Below are positions 56,573-64,000 of a DNA stretch of 64,000 nucleotides, one piece after another (position 1 is the first letter of the stretch; each line of letters opens with the position of its first letter). This stretch comes from Phycisphaerae bacterium (lineage in GTDB: Bacteria > Planctomycetota > Phycisphaerae > Phycisphaerales > SM1A02): NCBI GenBank assembly GCA_018656645.1, contig JABHZL010000013.1:18646-82645 (forward strand). Reading direction: 5' to 3'. The notes under the pieces were generated by a model. That model ran no database searches. It was given only the letters and a program-made list of their open reading frames with translations, and was not told where the DNA came from. The position numbers were made by a program, and so were the translations under genes.

Positions 56573-58053
56573 CAACCATCACTTCATCACGTGTCCTTAT
56601 CGGCATGGAAATACACGTTGAGCTTGCAACAGAAAGCAAAATGTTTGCTACTGCTCCAAACGCAGCTTCGCCTAAACAATACGACGCCGAGCCAAACACC
56701 CTTGTTGATCCAGTCGTCATGGCGTTGCCCGGATCGCTTCCCGTCGTTAACCGGCGAGCGGTTTCCATGTCAATGCGAGTTGGGCTTGCACTCAATTGCA
56801 CGATTGCCAACTTTACGAAATGGGATCGGAAAAATTATTATTACCCAGATTTACCAAAAGGCTATCAAATTAGCCAGTTTGACAAACCGCTCTGTATAGA
56901 CGGTGTTATAGAAATAGGCGAAGATCAAAAACCCGTAAAAATTATTCGAGCGCATCTTGAAGAAGACACTGGAAAACTTGGCCACGAACTACCAGGTGGT
57001 GAACACTACGACGGGTCGCTTGTAGATTTAAACCGAGCGGGCACGCCGCTTCTTGAGATTGTTTCAGCTCCAGACCTGCACAGCGCACAAGATGCAGTCG
57101 CATACGCACGAGAGATACGTGATATTTGTAGATACCTCGGTGTTACTGAAGGCATTATGCAAAAAGGCCACATGCGGTTTGAACCCAACATCAATATGAT
57201 TATCACAACAGATGAGGGAGCCACGCACGCAACCCCAATCGTTGAAATTAAAAACCTGAATTCCTTTAAGGCAATCGCAGGCGCAATCGAATATGAAGCA
57301 ACCCGCCAAGTTGAAGCGTGGCTTGCAGACGGAAAAGAGATGGGACCAAACGCAAAAAGTACCCGTGGCTGGGATGATGATAAACAAATGACAGTGATGC
57401 AGCGAGAAAAAGAAGACGCGCACGATTACCGTTTTTTCCCAGACCCAGACCTTGTGCCACTTACAATTTCTCAGGAATGGATCAACGAAGTAAACGAAAC
57501 AATTCCAGAACTTCCGGCGTCAAGAAGGTTGCGATATCAATCTGAATATAAACTTTCTCTAAAGGACGCGATGGCGTTAACAGCAGAACCCGACTTGTGC
57601 AACTTTTTTGAGCGGTGTGTAAAACAAAGCAACAATGGTACCGAAAGCGCAAAATGGCTTCTAAACGCGGGTGCAAAATATGCAAATGAAAACAAATGTG
57701 AAGTAAACAACCTTGGTATTACACCTCAACAGTTGGCTGGGCTCATCCAACTTCGGCAAGAAAACAAGGTCGGCTCTTCAGCAGCAGACAAACTTTTTGG
57801 AATGCTGTGTGATTCAGATCAAACTTCCGAAAATGTTGCAAAAGAAAACAATCTGCTCCAGGTAACGGACAGCGGCGCAATTGATTCTTGGGTCACAGAG
57901 GCGATAGAGGCCCAACAACAGGCAGCAGATGACGTTCGCTCTGGAAAAAACGCTGCTATTGGCAGACTTGTCGGTGAAGTGATGAAACGCAGTGGTGGGG
58001 CCGCTGACGCAAAAACGGTACGAGAAAAGCTTCTTCAACAACTTCAGGGTTGA
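56569..58053 (+). CDS. gatB: Aspartyl/glutamyl-tRNA amidotransferase subunit B
   Basis: GatB is the kinase/transamidation subunit that, with GatA and GatC, makes Gln-tRNA or Asn-tRNA from the mischarged forms. The N-terminal signature GMEIHVELATESKMF, the YYYPDLPKGYQISQFD block and the DLNRAGTPLLEIVSAPD block identify it. The C-terminal GatB/YqeY domain ends with GRLVGEVMKRSGGAADAKTVREKL. The protein has 494 residues, normal length. It is coupled to pyrE by ATGA. GatA and GatC are not in the window. Confidence 0.97.
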   Translation: MTTITSSRVLIGMEIHVELATESKMFATAPNAASPKQYDAEPNTLVDPVVMALPGSLPVVNRRAVSMSMRVGLALNCTIANFTKWDRKNYYYPDLPKGYQISQFDKPLCIDGVIEIGEDQKPVKIIRAHLEEDTGKLGHELPGGEHYDGSLVDLNRAGTPLLEIVSAPDLHSAQDAVAYAREIRDICRYLGVTEGIMQKGHMRFEPNINMIITTDEGATHATPIVEIKNLNSFKAIAGAIEYEATRQVEAWLADGKEMGPNAKSTRGWDDDKQMTVMQREKEDAHDYRFFPDPDLVPLTISQEWINEVNETIPELPASRRLRYQSEYKLSLKDAMALTAEPDLCNFFERCVKQSNNGTESAKWLLNAGAKYANENKCEVNNLGITPQQLAGLIQLRQENKVGSSAADKLFGMLCDSDQTSENVAKENNLLQVTDSGAIDSWVTEAIEAQQQAADDVRSGKNAAIGRLVGEVMKRSGGAADAKTVREKLLQQLQG

Positions 58054-58084
58054 CGATACTTACAAAGAACGCGACCATGTAAGT

Positions 58085-59041
58085 ATGTTTGAAATACTCA
58101 TTGCCCAATTTATTTTTGCCACATCCCCAATAACACCAGATCATCTTTACAACGGTGTGGACCGAAGCGTGATGGTACAAGTTGTCTTGCCAGAAGGGGA
58201 AGATCTAGCCCACGTTGTGTTGCTCGACCAAAACAACAAACTAATATCTAAACCCGCGGCAATCACAGAAGGTCAACACGACTTGCTTCGAAGACTACCC
58301 AAAATAAATAGTTTACAAAACGCGGCCTGGGTGCAACTATTGATAGAAGGGAAACCAATTGGTTCGCCTATTGTTGTGGAACCATTGCGATCTCGTCTAG
58401 TCCCAGTTGTTGAAGAAGTTTCGAAGGATGGTGGAAAAACTTCGTACACCAAAATTGTTGATTGGAAAGATGAGGCAATCGATGATGAATTTGAAGAGTC
58501 AATTCTAAATGGTTGGCGAGTGTATGAAGACAAAGATGCAGTCATTGAAACAAGCGAGGGGGAAATACACATAAAACTTCGCCCAGATGCTGCGCCAAAC
58601 ACGGCGTGGAACTTTCGCGAATTGGCTGATGGCGGTTTTTATTATGAAACAATATTTCACCGCATAGTTCCACTTACTAACAAAGGGCTCCCGTTTGTAA
58701 TACAAGGCGGCGACCCTACCGGAACGGGCTCAGGAAGTTCTGGTTGGTGGTTACCAATTGAACCAAGTTCATTACAGCACGACTTTGGGGTGATTTCAAT
58801 GGCACGCGCGGGGGATCCAGACTCAGCAGGTTGTCAGTTTTTTATATGCCTTTCGCGCGAAGGAACCGCTAGGCTTGATGGTCAGTACTGCGCTTTTGGC
58901 GAAACAACCCTTGGACAAGAGGTAATTAAAACAATCGCCGAAACTCCAATTGACGATCCAAAAACCGGTCGCCCCAAAAGCCCGCCGAAAATTCATACTA
59001 TAAAAATGATACCATCTGCTCCCCGTTACCCATCAAGATGA
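58085..59041 (+). CDS. Secreted cyclophilin-type peptidyl-prolyl isomerase
   Basis: The protein starts with a signal-like helix (FEILIAQFIFATSP). A ~150-residue N-terminal region of unknown fold precedes a cyclophilin domain: VIETSEGEIHIKLRPDAAPNTAWNF, FHRIVP…VIQGGDPTGTGSGSSG, FGVISMARAGDPDSAGCQFFICL and LDGQYCAFGETTLG. The catalytic arginine is in FHRIVP and the QxxxxG region is intact. It should catalyse proline isomerisation in the periplasm. ATG 58085 is preferred over the frame start at 57992, which lies inside gatB. It converges with the next gene, overlapping by 16 bases. Confidence 0.92.
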   Translation: MFEILIAQFIFATSPITPDHLYNGVDRSVMVQVVLPEGEDLAHVVLLDQNNKLISKPAAITEGQHDLLRRLPKINSLQNAAWVQLLIEGKPIGSPIVVEPLRSRLVPVVEEVSKDGGKTSYTKIVDWKDEAIDDEFEESILNGWRVYEDKDAVIETSEGEIHIKLRPDAAPNTAWNFRELADGGFYYETIFHRIVPLTNKGLPFVIQGGDPTGTGSGSSGWWLPIEPSSLQHDFGVISMARAGDPDSAGCQFFICLSREGTARLDGQYCAFGETTLGQEVIKTIAETPIDDPKTGRPKSPPKIHTIKMIPSAPRYPSR

Positions 59042-59802
59042 TCAGCAGTGTGCACTCTCCGCCAAGAACGTAACAATAAAAAATCGTGACCGTGATACGT
59101 TAATATTTCTCCAGAAACTAAAAACGGAACGGTGAAACCACCCTTGCTTGCATACTTAAAAAGTTTATTGGAAACAGCGCTTGGCAATACCGTGCACGGG
59201 GGATCAGACAAACCGGTTGCATCGGCAACAAAAACAAAAACCCACGCCCCGTCACTATTTCGAACAAGATGACCACGGCGATTTGTAATACGTACACCCT
59301 CATCTCTTGTGGAAGACCTTTTGATTGGATTGTTTGCTGCGTTGCGTATAGATCGGGTGAGCGAGCCGGTTGCTGCCCTTAAATCAGCGACAATAGACTC
59401 CACAGAATCGTCTTTAGAAGAGGTAGTGTCATCATCAATATCAGGCGAAGAGGGTGTAACAGATGGCGAATTTCGTTTAGCAAAGGAACCCGCCACGGTT
59501 ACATCTCGCACCAACAAAAAATTACCTTTGTCATATGTAAACACTTCACCACTCACACGAAATTGTGCATTTTGATTTTTGGAATACTCTCCCTCAATTT
59601 CAGCAAGTCTTGCGTTTGGAAAAACAACCAACTCGGTATCGTTGTCACCAACACGTACCCTAGTTGGGGATCCGTCGCTAAAGAGGAGGAGTGTTGCCTC
59701 AGCATCAACGATCCTTGACCCCTCTGCCATCAACGTGATAGTTGTGGTCTGACCAAGAGCCAGAGAACTTGTAAGAAGCACTGTCAGAAGTCTAAAAATC
59801 AT
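59026..59802 (-). CDS. Secreted beta-rich protein of unknown function
   Basis: I do not recognise a domain. The 258-residue protein has a signal peptide (LLTVLLTSSLALGQ). Short beta-strand-like segments repeat the pattern 'gene-related' FRVSGEVFTYDKGNFLLVRDV and VSGEILTYHGHDFLLLRSW near the N and C termini, suggesting an internal duplication of an OB- or barrel-like unit. A serine/aspartate-rich linker (SSPDIDDDTTSSKDDS) lies between. It has its own position between PPIase and tRNA-Cys with no obvious operon partner. Confidence 0.65.
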   Translation of the reverse strand: MIFRLLTVLLTSSLALGQTTTITLMAEGSRIVDAEATLLLFSDGSPTRVRVGDNDTELVVFPNARLAEIEGEYSKNQNAQFRVSGEVFTYDKGNFLLVRDVTVAGSFAKRNSPSVTPSSPDIDDDTTSSKDDSVESIVADLRAATGSLTRSIRNAANNPIKRSSTRDEGVRITNRRGHLVRNSDGAWVFVFVADATGLSDPPCTVLPSAVSNKLFKYASKGGFTVPFLVSGEILTYHGHDFLLLRSWRRVHTADHLDG

Positions 59803-59829
59803 TGATTACAACCTCAATAAGGACTGTGA

Positions 59830-59903
59830 AGGCCGAGGTGGGATTCGAACCCACGAATGACGGATTTGCAATCCGTTCCCTTAGACCACTTGGGCACTCG
59901 GCC
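59830..59903 (-). tRNA. tRNA-Cys (anticodon GCA)
   Basis: All arms fold on the - strand. The acceptor is GGCCGAG/CTCGGCC, the anticodon stem ACGGA/TCCGT around TTGCAAA (anticodon GCA), and the T arm GTGGG-TTCGAAT-CCCAC. The D stem is short (CCC/GGG). The discriminator is U, the cysteine identity element. CCA is not encoded. Confidence 0.97.
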
Positions 59904-59966
59904 GAGAGTGGACAGGATACTCATCCTTGGGCAAAACAGCAACTCTTAGCCCATTATTTACACATT

Positions 59967-59996
59967 TTGTACGCTATTTGAACAAGTACTTAATAT
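59967..59996 (+). promoter_or_regulatory. Possible promoter for the porin-DUF47-PiT cluster
   Basis: TTGTAC (59967-59972) and TAATAT (59991-59996) are 18 bases apart and resemble -35/-10 elements. They lie 44 bases before the porin ATG. No classical Pho box (CTGTCAT repeats) is seen. Confidence 0.5.
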
Positions 59997-60039
59997 ACCA
60001 ACCTTACCCCCCATAGACGATCAAACAGGAGTCCGATCA

Positions 60040-61374
60040 ATGTACAAATTTACCATACTTGCGTGCACCATAACAACAGCCGCAGTGGCGAACCCAAATC
60101 CAACAACCGCTTCCGTAGACGAACTTCGCCAAATGGTTGTTGATTTACAAAGTGAAGTGGCTGGACTTAAAAACCAAGACGACCACTGGCTTAACGAGCA
60201 AAGATCAGACCAAGTTCGCAGTTTGGTGCACGACGTCCTTGCTGACGCCGATACAAGGTCAAGTCTTCAGGGCGATGGAGTGAGCGCGGGTTACAACAAA
60301 GGCGCATTTCTTCAATCTTCCGACGGCAATTGGAAATTAAAAATTAACGGGCAACTTCAATCTCGATGGTTGTATAACGATGCAAACGGCTTAGATTCAC
60401 AACACGGTTTCGAACAACGCCGAACAAAAGTAAAATTTTCTGGTCACATTATTGATCCGTCGTGGGTGTTTAAAATTGCTACAACATGGTCCCGCAGTGG
60501 AGGTTCAAATACCGAAGATGCTTGGGCGGGCAAAAAATTTGATGATGGCAGTTGGTTCAAGTTTGGCCAGTTCAAACAAAACTTTCTTCGTGAAAACATT
60601 ATTTCATCAAGTAAGCAACTCGCTGTTGAATCATCAATGCTTAACAACGCCTTTAAGTATGGATGGTCGCAGGGGCTTGAATATGGGTGGAAAAACGACG
60701 ATGTTAAAATTATCGCCCAATACACAGATGGTCCAGGACAATCCAGCACAGCAGCGCTTTCTGCCCCAACAAACGCATGGGTTGCACGAGCCGAATTTCG
60801 TTTTGGTGACGCAGGCTGGAAAGATTTTGATTATCTCACCTCCAAATCGGGCGCAAAGAGTGGTTGGCTCATTGGTGTTGCGTATGAAAATTACGACAAC
60901 GACAGTGCTACATTTGAGTATGGCAACGCAAACGCAAATGAAAGCAATGGTTGGACAGTAGATGTTTCATACCGATCCGATGGTTGGAACGTGTTTGGCT
61001 ACATGGTAGAAACAACAGGCAAAAACACAGCAAATGCAGATAAAGTCGATTCCTCAGGTTGGCTTTTGCAGGGCGGTTTTTTGGCCAATAACAATGTTGA
61101 ACTTTTTGCCCAATACCAAGAGGGTGAAGTGAGCGGATCCAATATGGACATGGACGCCATTCGCATTGGTTTCAACTATTGGCCAACAGCTGGTAGCAAC
61201 AACATTAAATGGACAACCGATGTTGCATGGGCAGGAAAAACCATTACCAACGGTGGTGTTGGTGGTGGAACCCCATCTGCAGATTGGGTTTCTTCTGGTA
61301 ACGGTTGGCGAGCTGATACAGGTTCCGAAAAAGACCAAATGTTGCTGCGTACACAGCTTCAAATTCTCTTTTAA
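60040..61374 (+). CDS. Phosphate-selective porin (OprP/OprO family)
   Basis: A signal peptide (ILACTITTAAVA) is followed by a short coiled-coil (DELRQMVVDLQSEVAGLKNQ) and a beta-barrel domain: LKINGQLQSRWLYNDA, FEQRRTKVKFSGHIID, WFKFGQFKQNF, with alternate hydrophobic strands to a C-terminal phenylalanine (LQILF), the outer-membrane sorting signal. OprP-type trimers take up phosphate. AGGAG precedes ATG 60040. DUF47 and PiT genes follow at 61436 and 62121, making phosphate the likely substrate. Confidence 0.9.
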   Translation: MYKFTILACTITTAAVANPNPTTASVDELRQMVVDLQSEVAGLKNQDDHWLNEQRSDQVRSLVHDVLADADTRSSLQGDGVSAGYNKGAFLQSSDGNWKLKINGQLQSRWLYNDANGLDSQHGFEQRRTKVKFSGHIIDPSWVFKIATTWSRSGGSNTEDAWAGKKFDDGSWFKFGQFKQNFLRENIISSSKQLAVESSMLNNAFKYGWSQGLEYGWKNDDVKIIAQYTDGPGQSSTAALSAPTNAWVARAEFRFGDAGWKDFDYLTSKSGAKSGWLIGVAYENYDNDSATFEYGNANANESNGWTVDVSYRSDGWNVFGYMVETTGKNTANADKVDSSGWLLQGGFLANNNVELFAQYQEGEVSGSNMDMDAIRIGFNYWPTAGSNNIKWTTDVAWAGKTITNGGVGGGTPSADWVSSGNGWRADTGSEKDQMLLRTQLQILF

Positions 61375-61435
61375 GAGTCGCTTCTGCATATATAACGTAC
61401 ACAGTGTATAGTCCCGAAATCAGAGGAGACCACCC

Positions 61436-62116
61436 ATGCCAGTAAACGCAATGGCCAGACTTTTTGGTCGATCACCATTTGTGCCACTTCAGTTGCACCT
61501 CGACAAAGTCGCCGACTGTGTCGAGGCCGCGTTTTCATTGCTTGAAAGAATTAGAGAAGGTGAAGATCCCAATGTCGAAGAAACCGCTCGCGAAATATCA
61601 AAGTTAGAACACAAGGCGGATCTTGTAAAAAACGATATTCGAAACAATTTGCCGCGTGGATTATTTTTAGCGATCGACCGAGGTCAATTATTGGAAATTC
61701 TTGGTTTGCAAGATTCTATTGCGGACAAAGCAGAGGACATCGGTATTTTAATGAGTCTTCGTTCTGCAAAGATGCTTGATTCTCTCGTTGAACCCTTTGG
61801 GGAATATATTAAAGAGAACAAAGACGCGTTTCACAAGGCAAGGGATGTCATGCGTGAACTCGACGCGCTGATTGAATCTGGTTTTGGAGGAGTTGAGGCT
61901 ACGAGAGTCGTAGAAATGGTTGATGGCGTAGCGGAAGCCGAGCACAACTGCGACATCATGCAACGTAAATTGATGAAGTTGGTTCTCGATCATGAAGACG
62001 AACTTTCTGTAGGTCATTTTTTTGTTTGGCAACGATTGCTCCATGAAATTGCTGGGATTAGTAATTATTCTGAAAAACTAGCCAACCGTGTTCGGATGTT
62101 ATTAACACTGAAGTAG
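61436..62116 (+). CDS. DUF47/PhoU-like regulator of PiT transport
   Basis: The 226-residue all-helical protein is of the DUF47 family, distantly PhoU-like, with EHKADLVKNDIRNNLPRGLF and AEDIGILMSLRSA and EHNCDIMQRKLMKLVLDHEDE, the residues usually binding metal ions. DUF47 genes nearly always sit beside PiT transporters and are thought to modulate them. AGAGGAG lies just upstream of the ATG. The PiT gene follows after four bases. Confidence 0.92.
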   Translation: MPVNAMARLFGRSPFVPLQLHLDKVADCVEAAFSLLERIREGEDPNVEETAREISKLEHKADLVKNDIRNNLPRGLFLAIDRGQLLEILGLQDSIADKAEDIGILMSLRSAKMLDSLVEPFGEYIKENKDAFHKARDVMRELDALIESGFGGVEATRVVEMVDGVAEAEHNCDIMQRKLMKLVLDHEDELSVGHFFVWQRLLHEIAGISNYSEKLANRVRMLLTLK

Positions 62117-62120
62117 TTCA

Positions 62121-63542
62121 ATGGAATACCAAACCACACTCATTGTTCTTGCGCTTGTCTTTGGTTTTTACATGGCGTGGAATATTGGTGCTAATGATGT
62201 AGCGAACGCTATGGGGACAAGTGTTGGCTCGGGAGCACTGACATTTAAACGAGCGGTTATTTTGGCTGCAATTCTAGAGTTTGCTGGGGCGTTCTTTGTT
62301 GGATCGCACGTTTCCGATACGGTAAGAAAAGGAATTGTTGATCCCGCACTGTTTGCAGGCGATCCACAATCCTTTGTACTTGGCATGCTCTCCGCTTTGC
62401 TTGCGGCGGGGCTTTGGTTACAGTTTGCTTCACGTTTTGGGTGGCCAGTTTCAACGACCCACTCAATAATCGGTGCAATTATTGGTTTTGGGATTGTGTA
62501 TGGCGGCATGTCAGCGGTGCACTGGGATAAAGTAAGTACGATTGCTGCAAGTTGGATAATTTCTCCTCTGATGAGCGGCACAATTAGTTTTATTGTTTTT
62601 CAAATTGTTTTGCACAGAGTTTTTTACAGGGCAGATCCCGTGGAGGCAGTGCGCAAATTTACTCCCTATATGGTTTTTATTGTATTAATGATAATGACGT
62701 TAGTCATGGTCTTTAAGGGATTGAAAAATCTTCATCTTGACCTATCGTTTTCTTTAGCGCTTTTGGTTTCTTCTGGAGTTGGTCTTCTAGGTGCCCTGTT
62801 GTCATACGTGTTGTTAAGAAATTATAAATCGGACGACAAAGAAGAAGAACAACAACAAGCAAGAGAGTTGTACGTGGCACGGGCGCTGCAGCGAAGTACG
62901 AAGCACTTGTTACGAGCCCAAAGGGCAGCAGATTCAGATACCAGAGACACGATTGATTCGATTCTTGAACTAACTCAGGCAACAACCGACACATCAAGTA
63001 AACGAGCAAACCTAGGCTCGAGCCGACCGGAATTTAGAAGAACCGAGAGGATTTTTATCTATCTCCAAATTTTAACGGCGTGTTTTATTGCATTTGCCCA
63101 CGGTGCAAATGATGTTGCCAATGCGATTGGGCCACTCTCAGCAGCAGTCCAGACCGCGCAAGATGGACTCGTTGCGGCAAAAGCAACCGTGCCCTTATGG
63201 GCATTACTTCTTGGCGGTACCGGTATCGTGATTGGTTTAGCAACCTATGGATGGAAGGTGATGGAAACCGTTGGAAAGAAAATTACTGCGCTTACTCCAT
63301 CTCGCGGTTTTTGTGCCCAGTTTGGGGCAGCAACAACTATTGTGATTGCATCGAAGTTGGCACTACCTATTTCCACCACACACACCCTCGTTGGCGCAGT
63401 GCTTGGCGTAGGGCTTGCAAGGGGCATTGGTGCAATCAACCTTACCACTGTTCGGGATATCGCAGTCAGTTGGGTGATTACAATTCCAGCAGGTGCGCTG
63501 CTTGCAATCGTTATTTACATGACCCTGGGTCTGTTCTTTTAA
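62121..63542 (+). CDS. PiT-family inorganic phosphate transporter
   Basis: This 473-residue protein has the duplicated PiT signature GANDVANAMGTSVGSGALTF near the N terminus and GANDVANAIGPLSA in the second half, both with the GANDVANA motif. It has about ten hydrophobic segments with a hydrophilic central loop (residues ~235-310, rich in K, E, R and Q). PiT carriers import phosphate, usually as a metal-phosphate complex driven by H+ or Na+. The protein works with DUF47 (four-base gap upstream) and the porin. Confidence 0.95.
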   Translation: MEYQTTLIVLALVFGFYMAWNIGANDVANAMGTSVGSGALTFKRAVILAAILEFAGAFFVGSHVSDTVRKGIVDPALFAGDPQSFVLGMLSALLAAGLWLQFASRFGWPVSTTHSIIGAIIGFGIVYGGMSAVHWDKVSTIAASWIISPLMSGTISFIVFQIVLHRVFYRADPVEAVRKFTPYMVFIVLMIMTLVMVFKGLKNLHLDLSFSLALLVSSGVGLLGALLSYVLLRNYKSDDKEEEQQQARELYVARALQRSTKHLLRAQRAADSDTRDTIDSILELTQATTDTSSKRANLGSSRPEFRRTERIFIYLQILTACFIAFAHGANDVANAIGPLSAAVQTAQDGLVAAKATVPLWALLLGGTGIVIGLATYGWKVMETVGKKITALTPSRGFCAQFGAATTIVIASKLALPISTTHTLVGAVLGVGLARGIGAINLTTVRDIAVSWVITIPAGALLAIVIYMTLGLFF

Positions 63543-63568
63543 CTCAAATTATTTAATAGAATACGCAC

Positions 63569-63820
63569 ATGCCCACATACGAATATTATTGTGAAGAGAA
63601 TGACCAGAGTGTTGAAGTGATCCACTCTATGAACGAGGAAATGGTCACGTGGGGTGAGCTTTGTGACCGCGCGGAAATTGATTGTGGTGGAACTCCGAGG
63701 GAAACTGGCGTTATGCGAAAACCTTCTGCTATTTCTTTGCTTAGTAAAAAAAGCGGGGATAGTCCACAGGGCGGTGGATGTTGCGGCGGCGGTGGGGGAT
63801 GTGGCTGTGGTGGGCACTAG
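63569..63820 (+). CDS. Small zinc-ribbon protein (FmdB-like) with Gly/Cys tail
   Basis: The 83-residue protein opens MPTYEYYCEENDQSVEVIHSM, the FmdB-type regulatory zinc-ribbon start, although only one of the usual CxxC cysteine pairs is preserved (C8, C32, C39 are spread out). The tail is extreme: GGGCCGGGGGCGCGGH, a Cys/Gly-rich metal-binding-like segment. It might bind zinc, iron or a cluster; function is unknown. It lies behind the PiT gene but separated by ~26 bases. Confidence 0.72.
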   Translation: MPTYEYYCEENDQSVEVIHSMNEEMVTWGELCDRAEIDCGGTPRETGVMRKPSAISLLSKKSGDSPQGGGCCGGGGGCGCGGH

Positions 63821-63832
63821 TTTTTAAACGAA

Positions 63833-63854
63833 TGGGCCCGGAGGGACTCGAACC
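63833..63854 (-). pseudogene. Truncated tRNA 3' end (possible attachment site)
   Basis: On the - strand this reads GGTTCGAGTCCCTCCGGGCCCA: T-loop, 3' T-stem, seven-base acceptor strand (CGGGCCC) and discriminator A. The 5' side of the T stem is not matched (CTGG instead of GAGGG), and no complementary GGGCCCG acceptor strand occurs in the next ~145 bases. Only the last 22 bases of a tRNA are left, which is the usual size and location of an integrase att core. Confidence 0.6.
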
Positions 63855-64000
63855 AGTGTGACCAAAACCGTGTTGGTGATATTGAAAACAAAAGTGAACA
63901 GTTTGCGCAGTTGTTGATAGCGCTAGCAGATGAGCAGGACGCGGAACACTACTCGCATGCTCCCCAGTTATCTATCACGACGAGAAGGTCGGATACGTTC
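63855..64000. other. Unassigned sequence at the right edge
   Basis: No gene is recognised. One + strand frame stays open from 63821 to the window edge (…FAQLLIALADEQDAEH…) but has no ATG and no family match. It could be part of a coding region or an island boundary. Confidence 0.3.

Noticed and set aside
57992..58084. Longer start for the cyclophilin gene
   Set aside because: It overlaps gatB, gives a charged N terminus, and ATG 58085 yields a proper signal sequence.

Overview
The window is a densely packed bacterial chromosome segment with moderate-to-low GC and coding on both strands. It looks like a marine planctomycete, most likely of the Phycisphaerae/Phycisphaerales type. The taxonomic clues come from family context: a C-terminal dockerin-like domain of the NCDG...DVLAVISSWGPC type on a secreted carboxypeptidase, a TPR protein carrying two RNA polymerase alpha-CTD modules, an ECF-like sigma factor overlapping a membrane Ser/Thr kinase, and a System II (ResB/CcsA) cytochrome c maturation pair. 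No rRNA, CRISPR array or insertion sequence is visible.

Layout. 1-10 kb: a partial B12-binding/MeaB GTPase fusion, argS, a VKOR-DsbA fusion, comEC, holB, lgt and trpD. 10-15 kb: a probable replication origin (perfect DnaA box 10452-10460 just beyond the dnaA stop), dnaA, a metallo-beta-lactamase-fold RNase Z-like gene, an aberrant tRNA-like element, a polyprenyl synthetase and a methyltransferase. 15-24 kb: two M16 peptidase genes, rsmJ with a clear terminator, tRNA-Ala(TGC), an SH3-domain protein, a TolC-like lipoprotein, a Sua5/TsaC protein and a ChaN-like lipoprotein. 24-36 kb: secreted M14 carboxypeptidase, TlpA-like protein, MATE exporter, TPR/alpha-CTD protein, M48 protease plus LemA, SpoIID-like protein and a coiled-coil membrane protein. 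36-46 kb: sigma factor, kinase, TauE permease, methylisocitrate lyase, (methyl)citrate synthase, 3-hydroxyacyl-CoA dehydrogenase, ResB and CcsA all run the same way with tiny gaps. 46-59 kb: a PGDH-family dehydrogenase, enolase, an orphan peptide-ABC permease and a convergent binding protein, large secreted unknowns, a YbhN-like protein, pyrE, gatB and a secreted cyclophilin. 59-64 kb: tRNA-Cys(GCA), a phosphate-porin/DUF47/PiT set, a small zinc-ribbon protein and a truncated tRNA 3' end at the right edge.

The genes combine into several modules: propionate/methylcitrate-type metabolism (B12/MeaB fusion at the left edge, PrpB and PrpC in the middle), cytochrome c maturation and thiol chemistry (ResB, CcsA, VKOR-DsbA, TlpA), secreted proteolysis (M16 pair, M14) and inorganic phosphate uptake (porin, DUF47, PiT). 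No complete new defence or mobile system is visible. The best leads for something undescribed are the TPR/tandem alpha-CTD regulator, the tandem hairpins between prpB and prpC, the abnormal tRNA-like element near dnaA, and the truncated tRNA that may mark the edge of a genomic island continuing past the window.
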